Numbered from the stretch's first letter, positions 54,790 to 63,397 are shown. The stretch is 64,000 nt of DNA from Enterococcus songbeiensis (GCF_005405265.1 NZ_BJDS01000012.1:29829-93828), one strand, 5' to 3'. Translations and numbers: made by a program. The notes: generated from the sequence alone by a model not told the origin.

Positions 54790-55020
54790 TTCGTTTTAAT
54801 GTATTAAATTTTCTTTTAGAAAATTTAGTCTTATTCTCACGCCGCATACCATTCCACTAAGCCTCTCGTTACAAGTGGAACTGGCATCCTTGGTTCTTTT
54901 AATGTATTAAATTTTCCTTTAGAAAATTTAGTTTTATTCTCTCGCCCTATCCCCATTCCACTAAGCATCTCGTTACAAGTGGAACTGGCATCCTTGGTCG
55001 TTTTAATATATTAAATTTTC
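54790..55020. repeat. Tandem ~103-bp repeat, two full units and a third partial
   Basis: Unit begins TTTTAATGTATTAAATTTTC at 54794 and 54897 (period 103), and again TTTTAATATATTAAATTTTC at 55001 (period 104), where the last copy runs into the 3' end of yqeK (its TAA is inside it). Each full unit has two inverted repeats: AAATTTTC / GAAAATTT and TTCCACT / AGTGGAA. Copies differ at about ten positions. No protein gene lies in it. Confidence 0.9.
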
Positions 55021-55601
55021 TTTGCTACCCAGCGGTTATAGGTTTCGATAGTTTTGGGGTAAATGGGTTTTTCTTGTTCAATTAGATGACTCAATGTGTG
55101 TTTCGTTTCAAAAGCAACTGCACTATCCAATTCTACTAATGCCAATTCTCGTGCTGCTTCAACACCAGGAAAATCTCGACCTGGTTCAATGTAATCTGCC
55201 ACATAAAGAATTTTGTCAAGCAGACTCATTTCCGCTGCACCCGTTGTGTGAACCCGAATGGCCTGTAAAATTTCAGGATCATCAATAGCCAACTCTCGTT
55301 GAACAAAATCTGCACCCACGACACCATGCCAAATTGCATTTCCCCAATGAAGCAGATCAAGGTCGAATCCGTCACGACGAATCACTAATTGAAATTCTTC
55401 GTCAGGGCGTTCCTTTGCATAATCGTGAACCAATCCGGCAATGCTTGCCTGCTCTGGTGAACAACCATATTTTTCAGCTAAGGCAATCGCCGTTTCTTCG
55501 ACGCCCAAAACATGTTTAAATCGCCGTTCACTCATCCGCATTTGAACTTTTTGCATCAAGAGTTCCCGATCAAGCGATGTATATTTTCCGCTATAATTCA
55601 T
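55011..55601 (-). CDS. yqeK: YqeK family HD-domain hydrolase (diadenosine tetraphosphatase)
   Basis: 196 residues from ATG 55601. HD motif: H42-type RFKHVLGVEETA, VHDYAKE, VHTTGAAEMS and VADYIEPGR. Relatives symmetrically hydrolyse Ap4A. Overlaps nadD by 11 bases. The stop lies inside the third copy of the adjacent tandem repeat. Confidence 0.93.
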   Translation of the reverse strand: MNYSGKYTSLDRELLMQKVQMRMSERRFKHVLGVEETAIALAEKYGCSPEQASIAGLVHDYAKERPDEEFQLVIRRDGFDLDLLHWGNAIWHGVVGADFVQRELAIDDPEILQAIRVHTTGAAEMSLLDKILYVADYIEPGRDFPGVEAARELALVELDSAVAFETKHTLSHLIEQEKPIYPKTIETYNRWVAKKI

Positions 55602-56232
55602 CCAGATACAACCTCTTTTCTTGAATATAGTGTAGCACATTCTCTGGTAGGAAGTATCGAACCGAGCATCCTTGAGCGATTCTTTTTCGTATCATGGAAG
55701 AGCTAATATCCATCAACGGAGCATCTACCCAAATGACGGGGTATTCACTTTCAGCCGGGAAATCAGGACGTTTGACCCCAACAAAACGAACCAATTGAAC
55801 TAATTCATCAATCCGGTACCATTCTGGAAGATAAGCAACCATATCCCCGCCGATAATAAAATAATAATCAGTATCGGGATTTTTTTCCGTCAGCTCTTTC
55901 ATTGTATCGTAAGTGTAGCTGATTCCTTTTCGTTCTAGTTCAATCGTTTCCACTGCCAACAAAGGATTATCTGCAACAGCCAGCTCCAGCATGTTTAACC
56001 GATGCGTTGCTGAAATCGTCGTTTTTCCATCCTTATGCGGCGGTAAATATTCCGGCATAAGATAAACTTTTTCCAAACCTAGGGACTGGCCGACCTGATC
56101 GGCTAAAATCAAGTGAGTGGTGTGAACTGGGTTGAAATTTCCACCAAGAATCCCCACTTGCTTGCGTTTTTGGATTGTTTCCAATTCCGATTGAACCAAG
56201 GTTGCAGTTCCCACAAGTGATTTTGCCTGCAT
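55591..56232 (-). CDS. nadD: Nicotinate-nucleotide adenylyltransferase
   Basis: 213 residues; HxGH-type motif GGNFNPVHTTH near 30-40 and ISSSMIRKRI near the C-terminus. Makes deamido-NAD. The first ~25 residues before QVGILGGNF are longer than usual, so a later start is possible, but no ATG is closer. Middle of the yqeG operon. Confidence 0.94.
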   Translation of the reverse strand: MQAKSLVGTATLVQSELETIQKRKQVGILGGNFNPVHTTHLILADQVGQSLGLEKVYLMPEYLPPHKDGKTTISATHRLNMLELAVADNPLLAVETIELERKGISYTYDTMKELTEKNPDTDYYFIIGGDMVAYLPEWYRIDELVQLVRFVGVKRPDFPAESEYPVIWVDAPLMDISSSMIRKRIAQGCSVRYFLPENVLHYIQEKRLYLDEL

Positions 56233-56249
56233 ATTCTTTCCCTCCGTTT

Positions 56250-56561
56250 TTAAATCGAACGAACTTCTCTTGACAACTTTTGGTACTTTTCTTTCGTAGA
56301 GGGTTTAAATAAAACCAGCACACGACCAATAATTTGTACCACGTCGCAACGAATTTCATTTTGTAACGTTTCTGCAACCTCATCTGCGACTTCTTCTGTA
56401 TTTTGCAACAAAGATATTTTGATTAATTCTCTTTTTTCAAGTGCTTCTTCAATTTGTTTAATCATCGCCTCATTGACTCCACCTTTACCAACTTGGAAAA
56501 TTGGTTGCAGATGATGCGCTTGACTACGCAAAAAGCGTTTTTGTTTTCCTCTAAGTTCCAT
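56250..56561 (-). CDS. yhbY: YhbY/CRM-domain RNA-binding protein
   Basis: 103 residues; CRM fold with KQKRFLRSQAHHLQPIFQVGKGGVNEA and the GRVLVLFKPS end. Associates with pre-50S particles. Between yqeH and nadD. Confidence 0.94.
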   Translation of the reverse strand: MELRGKQKRFLRSQAHHLQPIFQVGKGGVNEAMIKQIEEALEKRELIKISLLQNTEEVADEVAETLQNEIRCDVVQIIGRVLVLFKPSTKEKYQKLSREVRSI

Positions 56562-56575
56562 AACGTTCCTTCTTT

Positions 56576-57685
56576 CTAAATTAAAGCTTTTCTACGCAAG
56601 ACATCGACACCTTTTGGCGCCCAACCAGCAACCACACAGGGTGTCGTAACGGTGACCCAGCCAAGACCGGCAAAAACGATGTCGGTTTTTTCTTTCACTG
56701 CAAATTCAAAACGAACCAGTTCAGGAAAATCAGCCACTTCATCGGGGCGTGGCGGCTGCAATAAGCCTCCCACGTGCTTGTCATAAAATTCGTCTGCCTT
56801 CGCTAATTTTGTGCGATGAATCTCCACATCGTTGGCGACATATGCGATAAAGGAACTTTTTTCCCCCTGAATGAAATCAAATCGAGCTAATCCACCTAAA
56901 AAGAGTGTTTGCTCTGCCTGAAGTTGATAAACTTTTGGTTTGATTTCTTTGTGGGGCGCGATAATTTTGAGATCCTTCTTGCCAAGATAATGTGCCATTT
57001 GATGCCGGTGAATAATTCCCGGTGTATCAATTAAAAAGTGGCCGTCATCCAACGGAATCTCAATTTTATCCAACGTCGTGCCGGGAAATCTTGAAGTGGT
57101 GATCAATTCTTTGATCCCAGCCGTATGTTGAATGATTTGATTGATCAAGGTTGATTTTCCAACGTTTGTCACACCCACGACATAGACGTCTCGATTTTCC
57201 CGATATTTTTCAATCATATCCAATAGTTTTTGCATGTATTTTGCATTTTTTCCACTAGTCAGCATGACATCTACTGGACGCAAGCCTGATGCATGCGCTT
57301 GTTCCCGCATCCATTGGGTCAATTTCCCCGGTTTTAAAGATTTTGGCAAAATATCGACTTTATTGCCGACAAGTAACACGGGGTTGTTCCCAACAAACCG
57401 ATGAAGTCCTGGAATCAATGATCCGTTAAAATCAAAAATATCCACGACATTCACGATCAACGCATCCTTTTGCCCTAATTCATTCAATAATCGCAAAAAA
57501 TCATCATCTGTCAAAGAAACATCTTGGATTTCATTGTAGTGCCGCAGACGAAAACATCTTTGACAATACACTTCTCCAGTCGCTAATCCCTTTTCAAGTG
57601 CCGATTGTGGTGTGAAGCCGGGTTTTTCCGGATCTTCTGTTTGAATCACCGCACCACAGCCTACACAATGGATCGCTTCACTCAC
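56576..57685 (-). CDS. yqeH: Ribosome biogenesis GTPase YqeH
   Basis: 369 residues. N-terminal zinc finger C7-x2-C10 and C41-x2-C44, circularly permuted GTPase (NKVD before GVTNVGKSTL), C-terminal domain. 30S assembly factor. Overlaps yqeG by 8 bases. Confidence 0.96.
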   Translation of the reverse strand: MSEAIHCVGCGAVIQTEDPEKPGFTPQSALEKGLATGEVYCQRCFRLRHYNEIQDVSLTDDDFLRLLNELGQKDALIVNVVDIFDFNGSLIPGLHRFVGNNPVLLVGNKVDILPKSLKPGKLTQWMREQAHASGLRPVDVMLTSGKNAKYMQKLLDMIEKYRENRDVYVVGVTNVGKSTLINQIIQHTAGIKELITTSRFPGTTLDKIEIPLDDGHFLIDTPGIIHRHQMAHYLGKKDLKIIAPHKEIKPKVYQLQAEQTLFLGGLARFDFIQGEKSSFIAYVANDVEIHRTKLAKADEFYDKHVGGLLQPPRPDEVADFPELVRFEFAVKEKTDIVFAGLGWVTVTTPCVVAGWAPKGVDVLRRKALI

Positions 57686-58208
57686 CTAAATCACCTCGCC
57701 ATTTCATATCTGAATGTTCTTTCAATAACTGTTTCATTACTCTTCGCTCCATAAAGCGATTGATTCGTGTGTTCCATGCATCTGTTTCAATCAGCGGTTT
57801 TACCAAAATACTGCGTACACCTGCGCGATTGGCTCCGCGAATATCCGTCATTAATTGATCTCCCACCATCACAACCTCATCTTTTGACATTTGCAGCCGC
57901 TCATGTCCGATACGAATGCCTCGGGAAAAAGGTTTTAATGCGCGAGAAACATAGCCTAGATCCAATGCTTGGATGGCCCGCTCCACACGACTGGCTTTAT
58001 TATTGGAAACCACGATTACAGGAATTTCCGCCTGCTTCATGGTTTGCAGCCATTGCCGCAATTCATCCGTACCATCAGGATTGTTCCATGCAATCAAGGT
58101 ATTGTCCAAATCTGTCAGGACCGCTTTAATTCCATGTTTTCGTAATTGTTCGGGAGTCAAATCATAGATAGCATTGACCATCCATGTTGGTTTGTACTTT
58201 GCAAACAT
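57678..58208 (-). CDS. yqeG: YqeG family HAD phosphatase
   Basis: 176 residues from ATG 58208 behind AAAGGAG. HAD motif I DLDNTL (D33, D35), motif II VVSNN, motif III with VGDQLMTDI. HAD subfamily IIIA. First gene of yqeG-yqeH-yhbY-nadD-yqeK-rsfS-methyltransferase. Confidence 0.94.
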   Translation of the reverse strand: MFAKYKPTWMVNAIYDLTPEQLRKHGIKAVLTDLDNTLIAWNNPDGTDELRQWLQTMKQAEIPVIVVSNNKASRVERAIQALDLGYVSRALKPFSRGIRIGHERLQMSKDEVVMVGDQLMTDIRGANRAGVRSILVKPLIETDAWNTRINRFMERRVMKQLLKEHSDMKWRGDLGE

Positions 58209-58224
58209 AGTGTCTCCTTTGTTC

Positions 58225-58270
58225 AAAAAATGAAGGAGTACAAAAACGTACTCCTCAAGCCGAAATTATA
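58225..58270 (-). promoter_or_regulatory. Hairpin plus -10 box upstream of the yqeG operon
   Basis: TATAAT on the minus strand at 58270-58265. A perfect 8-bp stem AGGAGTAC / GTACTCCT (58234-58255) with T6 follows at once. It is either the terminator of the rgg gene with the yqeG promoter packed against it, or an early attenuator. Confidence 0.55.
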
Positions 58271-58316
58271 CTATAAAATTGCGGAAAATACTAGGTTTAT
58301 ACAAAGGTCCGCTTTT

Positions 58317-59219
58317 TTACGAAAAAAGACTTAGATTGAGGGTCAACATTTTAAAATTCGGTTCCTCATGAGAAGTACGCCACTGTTGAATTTGATTTTG
58401 AAATTGCTTTAAGCGTTCTGTTTGTCTAAAAATTCGACAAACAGACAATGCTTGATCAAAATATTGATCTCCCACCATCACCTGTTGCTCCTTATAGCAC
58501 AAAACACCTTTATTGTATAAATAATCGATTTGAGGAAACAATAAATCCACTTTTTTTCCTAAAGCCTCTCCTGTCAGTTGCAGAATTTCCCGCGCATAAC
58601 TGATTTTGTTTCGATAAATAAAGACTTGAAACAAATTGTACAGGATATCAAAATACAAGCGCTGTGTCTGAGGCAATGCCAAATAAGAATTTGCTTTTTT
58701 GATGACTCCTTTTGAAAAACGATAGAGTTCTTCTGGTTCGAAAAGAAAACTAAAAATCGAAAACAAGCGTAATTCCATTTCACCCCAATCATCTACCTGA
58801 TGGAGATAGCGAACAACTCGGGTATCCGATCCAATGAAATCATTGTCTTCATTCAACGCAAGAATATATTGAATAAAATCTCCAAGAAAAAGCGGCCAAC
58901 TATAGGCAGAAGTGCTTCGTTGATGAAGCTCGTTCATTAGCAGAATACTCTTTTCCTTTTGATTTTGATTCAAAAACGTTTCCATTCGTTTTACGTCCAA
59001 CTGATAATGATCTTTAATCGTTTCTTTTTGAACAAAGCGAAATTCCTCAATAGAGACATTGATATTTTCCAGACAATGAAAAAACTGATCCACCGTCAGC
59101 ATCGTCTTATTGTTTTCAAATCGGGAAAGCTGTGCCGCGCTGATACTGGAAGCTGCTGCCTCCTTCAAAGTGATTCGCTTGTTTTTTCGCAATTGCTGAA
59201 ACGTCTCTCCAAAGTTCAT
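58317..59219 (-). CDS. Rgg/MutR family transcriptional regulator
   Basis: 300 residues: N-terminal HTH_3 (FQQLRKNKRITLKEAAASSISAAQLSRFENNK) and a long helical C-terminal repeat domain of the Rgg/GadR/MutR type that binds short peptides in streptococci. Divergent from an ABC exporter with 88 bases between, so likely its regulator. No short peptide gene is visible nearby. Confidence 0.9.
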   Translation of the reverse strand: MNFGETFQQLRKNKRITLKEAAASSISAAQLSRFENNKTMLTVDQFFHCLENINVSIEEFRFVQKETIKDHYQLDVKRMETFLNQNQKEKSILLMNELHQRSTSAYSWPLFLGDFIQYILALNEDNDFIGSDTRVVRYLHQVDDWGEMELRLFSIFSFLFEPEELYRFSKGVIKKANSYLALPQTQRLYFDILYNLFQVFIYRNKISYAREILQLTGEALGKKVDLLFPQIDYLYNKGVLCYKEQQVMVGDQYFDQALSVCRIFRQTERLKQFQNQIQQWRTSHEEPNFKMLTLNLSLFS

Positions 59220-59234
59220 CTGCCATCCTCTTTT

Positions 59235-59248
59235 TTACATATATGTAA
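59235..59248. promoter_or_regulatory. Perfect 14-bp palindrome between rgg and the exporter
   Basis: TTACATATATGTAA. Placed 16 bases before the rgg ATG and 60 before the exporter ATG; candidate regulator-binding site. Confidence 0.6.
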
Positions 59249-59307
59249 TTTATTGTGTTTCCTTTATTTTAACCCGCTATGCTAGAAACATCAAGGAGGG
59301 ACATTCA

Positions 59308-60900
59308 ATGAAAAGAATTTTACGGTTATTTTGGAAGGAAAATTTCGTCGTTGGCTTATTTTTATTAGGAGAAGCCTCGGCACAAACCGCTGCTACTTTG
59401 AGCATTGCTAAAGTTTTCAATGCAATCATTGCCCTGGATCAACAACTTTTTTTCCGCACAATTTTTGAGGTGTTGGCAGCATTCACCCTATTTTTGATTC
59501 TGGTTTTTTTCCGTGTTCGCTGGAAAACAACAGTCATTCAAAAAATGATCAATTACCTGCGTTTGGAAATCACTGACCGCTTGACTGGAACCAGCTATGG
59601 AGATTTTCATAAAGAAAAAGTTGGGACTTACGCTTCATGGCTGACTAACGATATCAATACCATTGAAAAGAGTTTTGATAGCTTTTACCAAGTTACCAGC
59701 GGAATGATCGCAACCGTCGTTTCTTTTTTCGCTTTATTTTCTTTTCACTGGTCATTGGTTTTATTGACTTTTGTTGAAAGTGTCGCACTATTACTTCTGC
59801 CAAAAATTTTTGAAAAAGAAATGAAACACCGCTATCTTACTGTGGCAACTAAAAGTGAAGTTTTTTTAAGTCAAGTATCAGACTACCTCAGCGGCTTTGA
59901 CACCCTCTATGTCTTTCATCGCCTCCCATTTATTCATAAAAAAGTTGCTGAAGCCATTGCCCCTTTGCAAGAAAGCAAAATCATGCAAGGAAACACCACC
60001 GCAAAAGTTGCGGTGACCGGCGGTATCGGCAATGTTATCGGTCAAGTTTCAATTCTTGCATTGACAGGTCTTTTAGTTATTCGAAAAGCTCTAACACCAG
60101 GTTCGGTCGCAGCTACCGGAAATTTTGCCTCCACGATTTTTAATACTTTAGGCAATTTGAATAACTACATTTCAGAAATTCAGGGGACCGCCCCTTTGTT
60201 TGATAAATATTTGAACGTTGCGCCATTTGATGAAACTCCGGCAGCCGATTATCAACTGACACAAGGTATCCAACTAACCAATCTTTCTTACGGCTATCAA
60301 AAGGAACAACCCATTTTCACTAACCTTTCTTATACGTTTGAACAAAATAAAAAATACTCCGTCGTAGGTGCCAGCGGTTCGGGAAAAAGCACGCTATTAA
60401 ATATTTTGAATGGTAAAATTCGTGGATACCAAGGCTCTGTCACCATTGGGAACTCAGAATTAGCAAAGCTTGCCACCAATCAAATCTATCAGGATATTTT
60501 GTACATTGATCAAGCGCCTTACATCTTTACTGGAACCATCCGAGAAAATCTGGTCTTGGATGAGCATTTCTCCGAGGAGGAGATTAAACACGCCTTAGAA
60601 GAAGCTGATTTATGGGAGTTGGTTCAGACCCAAGAAAAAGGACTGGATCAATTTATCGGTGAAAACGGTAGATTGTTTTCCGGTGGTCAAAAGCAGCGTC
60701 TCGCACTAGCTCGAGGATTTTTACGGCAGAAAAAAATTATTTTGGTCGATGAAGGAACCGCAAATCTTGATCGCACGAGTGCAGAAAAAATTGAAAACCT
60801 GCTGCTGGATAAACCTGAATTGACAGTCATCATGATCACCCATCACTTATCCGCCGCTATTGCTCAACGATTGGACGGGGTCCTGCGCTTAACCGACTAA
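59308..60900 (+). CDS. ABC exporter, fused membrane and ATPase domains
   Basis: 530 residues: six membrane helices (about 1-290), then ATPase with Walker A VGASGSGKST near 355, signature FSGGQKQR, Walker B IILVDEGTANLD and the H-loop ITHH. Half-transporter, presumably a dimer; no N-terminal peptidase, so not a lantibiotic processing exporter. GGAGGG lies 10 bases before the ATG. Pairing with Rgg suggests export of a peptide or small molecule, unproven. Confidence 0.9.
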   Translation: MKRILRLFWKENFVVGLFLLGEASAQTAATLSIAKVFNAIIALDQQLFFRTIFEVLAAFTLFLILVFFRVRWKTTVIQKMINYLRLEITDRLTGTSYGDFHKEKVGTYASWLTNDINTIEKSFDSFYQVTSGMIATVVSFFALFSFHWSLVLLTFVESVALLLLPKIFEKEMKHRYLTVATKSEVFLSQVSDYLSGFDTLYVFHRLPFIHKKVAEAIAPLQESKIMQGNTTAKVAVTGGIGNVIGQVSILALTGLLVIRKALTPGSVAATGNFASTIFNTLGNLNNYISEIQGTAPLFDKYLNVAPFDETPAADYQLTQGIQLTNLSYGYQKEQPIFTNLSYTFEQNKKYSVVGASGSGKSTLLNILNGKIRGYQGSVTIGNSELAKLATNQIYQDILYIDQAPYIFTGTIRENLVLDEHFSEEEIKHALEEADLWELVQTQEKGLDQFIGENGRLFSGGQKQRLALARGFLRQKKIILVDEGTANLDRTSAEKIENLLLDKPELTVIMITHHLSAAIAQRLDGVLRLTD

Positions 60901-60931
60901 TCAAACGACTAAAGTTTTTTGAAATCAAAAA

Positions 60932-60970
60932 AATCCCACATTACAGTCGAAGTAGTGTGGGATCGTTTTT
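60932..60970. terminator. Bidirectional terminator
   Basis: ATCCCACATTAC (60933-60944) / GTAGTGTGGGAT (60952-60963), 12 pairs with one G-U, A and T flanks. Confidence 0.9.
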
Positions 60971-61420
60971 CTAAAATTGTGACCATGGTTGGGCATGCAA
61001 CATCCAGTTGAGACCATACTTATCTTTAAATTGACCAAGTTTTCCGCCCCAGAATTGATTTTCATAAGGTAAAACAACGGTAACTTCATTTGATTTTGTC
61101 AATCCTTCATAAAAATCATCTGCCGCTTTCATACTTTCAGGATCTTCACTATTTACACTGATCATGAGGGTGATTTGTCCTGTCGGATTTGTGTCGGCGC
61201 CAAATGAATCTCCTGCTTGGATCTCTACACCCAAAACACTGAAAGTTGCATGAACTGTAATCGTATCTAAATCGGTGCTTTCAGGAATCCCCATTTGACT
61301 TGCTTGTTCTGCTGTCGGCGACAAGCGATAAATGTCCGTTGCTCCAAAAACATTTTCATAATACGCAAGTGCTTCTTTCGCATTGTCAAATGCGATGGAA
61401 GGAAATAAACGTGTTTCCAT
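60971..61420 (-). CDS. VOC/glyoxalase-fold protein (PhnB-like)
   Basis: 149 residues; LFPSIAFDNAKEALAYYENVFGA start and QFWGGKLGQFKDKYGLNWML end mark the PhnB/3-demethylubiquinone-like VOC group. Such proteins are often dimeric with no proven enzyme activity in Firmicutes. Single gene. Confidence 0.88.
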   Translation of the reverse strand: METRLFPSIAFDNAKEALAYYENVFGATDIYRLSPTAEQASQMGIPESTDLDTITVHATFSVLGVEIQAGDSFGADTNPTGQITLMISVNSEDPESMKAADDFYEGLTKSNEVTVVLPYENQFWGGKLGQFKDKYGLNWMLHAQPWSQF

Positions 61421-61531
61421 ATGCGTTTGCTCCTTTGCATTTTTTATGATACAGCATAATTAAACATGAAAACTGTATAAAACACAATTATTTCCTCTCC
61501 TTACAAACGAAGGATTTTTATTTTTTTCGAT

Positions 61532-61562
61532 AAAAAAACACCGCCAATTGAACGGTTGGCGG
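61532..61562 (-). terminator. Terminator between the VOC gene and the Fur box
   Basis: CCGCCAA (61541-61547) / TTGGCGG (61556-61562), T7 on the minus strand. It is 128 bases past the metE-like stop, with a Fur box in between. Confidence 0.8.
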
Positions 61563-61670
61563 CATAATCTATCTTGTAAAGCGTTTCGTTTTAAGGAGTA
61601 AAAGCTTTGCTAAATGATAATGATTATCACTTAGTAAATTAAAAATACTATATTTCCCGAGAAATAGCAA
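61533..61670 (-). ncRNA. Candidate Fur-controlled small RNA
   Basis: Minus strand TTGCTA (61670-61665), 17-base spacer, TATTTT (61647-61642) would start transcription near 61635. An exact Fur box follows at about +6 to +20 and an intrinsic terminator at 61562-61533, giving a ~100-base transcript with no usable reading frame. It has a CU-rich ACTCCTT segment in its middle. The layout is like iron-responsive sRNAs; existence unproven. Confidence 0.4.
61615..61629. promoter_or_regulatory. Exact 7-1-7 Fur box
   Basis: TGATAATGATTATCA matches the Bacillus/Gram-positive Fur consensus TGATAATNATTATCA at every position. No iron-transport gene lies next to it. Confidence 0.85.
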
Positions 61671-61689
61671 GAAAAAAGTGGATTCTTTT

Positions 61690-62817
61690 CTACCAAACTT
61701 CTTTTGCGATTTCTTGTAATAAAGTGATTTTTTTCCACTGATCTTCTTCTGCTACTTTATTGCCTTCCTCGGTGGAAGCAAAACCACATTGCGGACTGAT
61801 ACTCAAATTTTCAAGAGGAACAAATGCTGCTGCTTCCTGAATCCGTGCTTTGATTTCTTCAGGATTTTCCAATTGTGGAAATTTTGAAGTAACTAACCCC
61901 AAAACAACTTTGCTTCCATTATTTGACCAATGGCGCAATGGCGAGAAGTCACCGGCACGTTCTGAATCGTATTCTAAGAAAAAACCATCATAATTGGTTG
62001 CAAATAATTCTGCAGCGATTGGTTCATATCCACCCGAAAATAACCATGAAGAAGCATGATTTCCTCGACAGATATGCGTGGTGACTGTCAAATCTTCCGG
62101 TTTATCGGCTAATGCTTGATTGATAATTTTTGTACAGATAGCAGCGATTTCTGAAGCGTTGATTCCTTTTTCCTGCAATTCTTTTTGTTTCGTCGCATCC
62201 GCCAAAAAAGCCCAATTGGTATCATCAAATTGTAAATAACGACAGCCAGCTGCATAAAATGCATGAAGCGCATCTTGATAGGTTTTAGCCAAATCTTCGT
62301 AAAAAACAGTCAGGTCTGGATAAATAGCAGCGATTCTGGAAGAACCATCATTTGCGAGCAATTCTTGGCGTAAAATCATCGTTGGACTGGGAATCGTTGC
62401 TTTCGCAAAATAGCCTTCCTCCGTTTCAACTACTTCTTTCAGAAAACGAAAATCAGCTAAAAATGGATGATGTTCATTAAAGGAAATACGATCAATCACG
62501 CGAATATTGTATGAGGGTGCTGCTTTTCCATGAAAATGTTGATTGTATCCGGTCTCTGGTACGTAACCTTCCACTCCATTTAAATTTTCTAAAAAATCAA
62601 TATGCCAGAATCCACGACGAAATTCACCATCCGTGATTCCTTTTAAGCCAGCTTCTTTTTCTTTTTTCACTAATGAACGAATGGCTTCATCTTCGACCGC
62701 CCGCAATTCCGCCGCAGAAATCACGCCTTCTGAGGCTTTTTTCCGTGCTTCCTTCAACTTTTTGGGACGTAGGAAGCTTCCTACGTGATCGACTGTAAAT
62801 GGTATTTTTTTACTCAT
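61690..62817 (-). CDS. MetE C-terminal-like methionine synthase family protein (YxjG/YxjH type)
   Basis: 375 residues from ATG 62817; homologous to the C-terminal catalytic half of cobalamin-independent methionine synthase: DHVGSFLRPKKL, FDDTNWAFL, the zinc ligand region THICRGNHAS (His, Cys), and LSPQCGFAST with the last Cys ligand. Lacks the N-terminal half, like Bacillus YxjG. Expression governed by a Met T-box, which supports a role in methionine supply. Confidence 0.9.
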   Translation of the reverse strand: MSKKIPFTVDHVGSFLRPKKLKEARKKASEGVISAAELRAVEDEAIRSLVKKEKEAGLKGITDGEFRRGFWHIDFLENLNGVEGYVPETGYNQHFHGKAAPSYNIRVIDRISFNEHHPFLADFRFLKEVVETEEGYFAKATIPSPTMILRQELLANDGSSRIAAIYPDLTVFYEDLAKTYQDALHAFYAAGCRYLQFDDTNWAFLADATKQKELQEKGINASEIAAICTKIINQALADKPEDLTVTTHICRGNHASSWLFSGGYEPIAAELFATNYDGFFLEYDSERAGDFSPLRHWSNNGSKVVLGLVTSKFPQLENPEEIKARIQEAAAFVPLENLSISPQCGFASTEEGNKVAEEDQWKKITLLQEIAKEVW

Positions 62818-63155
62818 ATTTTCCACTCTTTTCTTAAATTTTTTTAATAAAAAAATCCCTTTACCGGCGAATGCCAGTAAAAGGACGAATGATCGTGTTA
62901 CCACCTTTATTTAGAAAGATTGCTCTTTCCCTCAGCCCGACGTCATTATGAATGAGATCGGCGGTCCTTTTAACGGTGGACAATCCGTTTTTGACTACAT
63001 ATCGCCAAAAATTCCTCAAAGGCCATTTTCAACTTGCCACACCTAACCCTTCACACCAACCAGAGTCTCTCTAAAACAGCTTTAAGCTTACTTTCCTTAT
63101 CAACGGAGAATTATTTTGTTGAATATAAGATTAGCACTTTCTATTTTTTTGTCAA
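62818..63155 (-). promoter_or_regulatory. Met-specific T-box leader and promoter of the metE-like gene
   Basis: Promoter TTGACA (63155-63150) - 16 - TAATCT (63133-63128). Stem I begins AGAGAGACTCTGG; an ATG in GCGATATGTAG (63000-62998) is a likely Met specifier. T-box bulge AAAGGTGGTAACACG (62908-62894) is followed by a terminator (CCTTTTACTGGC / GCCGGTAAAGG, 62884-62856) with T7. Confidence 0.92.
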
Positions 63156-63205
63156 TGGTTTTTTAATCAAATTTTTTATTTTTTCTCCCTACTGTCGGCT
63201 CAAAC

Positions 63206-63245
63206 AAAAAAAACACCATCAACGTCGTTTCATCCGTTGACAGTG
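63206..63245 (-). terminator. Orphan minus-strand terminator
   Basis: CACTGTCAACG / CGTTGATGGTG (11 pairs, two wobbles) followed by T8. No recognisable gene lies upstream of it on the minus strand. Confidence 0.7.
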
Positions 63246-63362
63246 CTTGATCAATAGACTCATCAAAAACGAGCATGGCCTATACTTATAAAGGTACTGT
63301 AATTGAAAATAGACAAAAATGCAACCAATATGCTTTACGCCTTGATAAGTACAATTCAAAAG

Positions 63363-63397
63363 AAAAAATCGCCAACACAATTTGTTAGCGATTTTTT
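63363..63397 (+). terminator. Plus-strand terminator without an assigned gene
   Basis: AAAAATCGC-AACA / TTGTT-GCGATTTTT, stem with one bulge and T6. Confidence 0.65.

Noticed and set aside
54830..54990. Tiny frames MPVPLVTRGLVEWYAA and MPVPLVTRCLVEWG as peptide genes
   Set aside because: AAGG abuts the ATG with no spacer, so ribosome binding is doubtful; kept only as a note on the repeat.
63034..63240. 68-codon plus-strand frame
   Set aside because: Antisense to the Met T-box leader and promoter.
63163..63276. 37-codon minus-strand frame starting MLVFDESIDQ
   Set aside because: A hairpin with T8 lies in its middle and it runs into the Met T-box promoter.
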